A program made the position numbers and the translations under genes. DNA of 6,218 bases from Faecalimonas sp. (lineage in GTDB: Bacteria > Bacillota_A > Clostridia > Lachnospirales > Lachnospiraceae). A model generated the notes under the pieces. That model saw only the letters and a program-made list of their open reading frames with translations. It was not told the DNA's origin and did not search any database. Of this stretch, positions 4,991 through 6,218 are shown in pieces. The DNA is taken from contig JAPFCT010000213.1 in NCBI GenBank assembly GCA_026169575.1, positions 1-6,218 on the forward strand, written 5' to 3'. Position 1 is the stretch's first letter. The number at the start of each line of letters is the position of its first letter.

Positions 4991-6218
4991 TTAATAATTA
5001 AAATCTGACAAGGAGATTTCCTTCTGTTTCTTCACCGTCTCTACCGACCGTTCCAGGTTCTCCTGCATCTGGCCGGCATAATTTTTCAATTCTTTTCGGT
5101 AAATCTTCTTTCCGGAAAAAATAGAAGAGGCAATATCTCCAAAATCCGGAACGACCGGCTGGATCATGCTGTAAACCAGCTCGATATTGCCGTTTTCTGC
5201 CACCGGATTTGGAACAGCAATACTTTGTTCCATCGCATATTGGTAATAGCGTCTCATATGTTCGTTCTCGATATCCTTTTCTCCGAGATCGCTCCGCACA
5301 GAGACAAATCCGCCCTGCGCCATCAGTGTTCTCTGATATTCATAAGAATAGAGATACTTTAAGTACTCCGCCGCAATATCCGGATGTTTGCTGTTTGCAG
5401 AAATACCCATCCATCCTTTCGTAAACGGGCGCAGCAATTTCCCATCCGGCTGTTGTTCGTTTACCGGAACTTTCATCACTCCGAAATCCAGATCCGGGTT
5501 ATCCTTTTCCCAGACCGGAATGCACCATGCGCCCTGCACAAGAAATGCCGCATTTCCCTCTCCAAACAGCTTTCTTGCTTCCGGAGCTGTCAACGATGCC
5601 GTGTCAGGGTGAAAACATCCGTTTTCATACAACTCCTGGTAGAGGTCAAACGCTTCAAGCACTTCTGGATCTGCGAATGTTGTCTGCTCTTCTTGCAAAA
5701 ACACCTGCCCTGCCGGTCCTAATTTTGCTCCTGCCACCTCCGAAAATGCGCGCAGTTCAATGTCCATACGGTTTTTCTGGGCACCGCTTGCGACCATGCC
5801 ATAATACTTGCCATCGCCATTTTCCGTAACCTGCTCGCAGACTTGTTGAAATTCCTCCCAGGTCACCTGCTCCGGGTCGATCTCTATCCCCGCTTCTTCC
5901 AAAAGAGACCGGTTATAAAACAGAAGTGCACTCGGAATATCGACCGCTTCCGGGAGAAGATAGACATCCTCCCCTTTCATTGTAACATTTTCGCAGAGAA
6001 ATTCCGGCTGGATCTGCGCAAAAAATTCTTCATCCAGATATAAATTCATCGGAAGAAACCATCCTTCACTGACTGCTGTGGAAAATGTAACGGTAGATGG
6101 AAGCGGGAACAAGTCCGGCGCATCTCCCGCCCGGATTCCGGACAGCATTGTTTCATTGAACTGTGCCTGCGTCAGTGTCGTATAGTTCACGGTAACGTTC
6201 GGATGATCCTTCATAAAC
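4991..6218 (-). CDS. Sugar ABC transporter substrate-binding protein, N-terminus outside window
   Basis: At least 407 residues are visible of an extracellular solute-binding protein of the family 1 (MalE-like) type, which captures sugars or oligosaccharides for an ABC importer. Typical blocks occur in order: PNVTVNYTTLTQAQFNETML and AGDAPDLF (5-35), LLFYNRSLLEEAGI (97-110), TWEEFQQVCEQV (118-129), YYGMV (137-141), GNAAFLVQGAWCIPVWE (220-236), LDFGVMKVP (242-250), and KGWMGISANSKHPDIAAEYLKYL (266-288). The first methionine in the window (6214) is internal. The frame stays open to the edge, and the missing part should hold the lipoprotein signal. The C-terminus is complete. A terminator follows directly, so any partner permeases must be upstream or elsewhere. 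The ligand cannot be assigned. Confidence 0.9.
   Translation of the reverse strand, partial: FMKDHPNVTVNYTTLTQAQFNETMLSGIRAGDAPDLFPLPSTVTFSTAVSEGWFLPMNLYLDEEFFAQIQPEFLCENVTMKGEDVYLLPEAVDIPSALLFYNRSLLEEAGIEIDPEQVTWEEFQQVCEQVTENGDGKYYGMVASGAQKNRMDIELRAFSEVAGAKLGPAGQVFLQEEQTTFADPEVLEAFDLYQELYENGCFHPDTASLTAPEARKLFGEGNAAFLVQGAWCIPVWEKDNPDLDFGVMKVPVNEQQPDGKLLRPFTKGWMGISANSKHPDIAAEYLKYLYSYEYQRTLMAQGGFVSVRSDLGEKDIENEHMRRYYQYAMEQSIAVPNPVAENGNIELVYSMIQPVVPDFGDIASSIFSGKKIYRKELKNYAGQMQENLERSVETVKKQKEISLSDFNY

Overview
The window looks like part of a chromosome from an anaerobic Firmicute, most likely class Clostridia and perhaps Lachnospiraceae. The grounds are strong purine-rich ribosome binding sites, TTGACA/TATAAT-type promoters, a T-box leader, Gram-positive lipoprotein signals and moderate G+C. 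The family-level guess is inference. All supported genes lie on the minus strand, so transcription runs from high to low coordinates.

Right part (4991-6218): the C-terminal ~400 residues of an extracellular sugar-type ABC substrate-binding protein whose start is outside the window. It is followed at 4885-4952 by a probable long-loop terminator. Next come a promoter (4835-4863), a small unrecognised ORF (4600-4770) and a Cof-type HAD phosphatase (3679-4545), probably one short transcription unit.

Middle (2939-3678): a regulatory intergenic region of about 740 bp. A strong promoter (3583-3611) starts a T-box riboswitch (about 3576-3296). Its specifier loop shows a UGG (tryptophan) codon, and it ends in a canonical intrinsic terminator. 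Between that terminator and the next gene lie two copies of a structured, MITE-like repeat (3021-3289), so the mRNA leader carries about 270 nt of repeat downstream of the switch.

Left part (188-2938): a three-gene operon for an ABC importer. It encodes a substrate-binding lipoprotein (trpX), a membrane permease (trpY) and an ATPase (trpZ, overlapping trpY by 26 bp), and ends in a terminator at 137-170. The families match the predicted tryptophan transporter TrpXYZ, and the UGG T-box independently supports tryptophan. The expected logic is that uncharged tRNA-Trp binds the leader, the terminator does not form, and the importer is made. TrpX and TrpZ contain no tryptophan and TrpY has only two, which suits proteins needed during tryptophan starvation.

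The most unusual feature is the repeat insertion between the T-box and the gene it controls. No wholly unknown multi-gene system is apparent.
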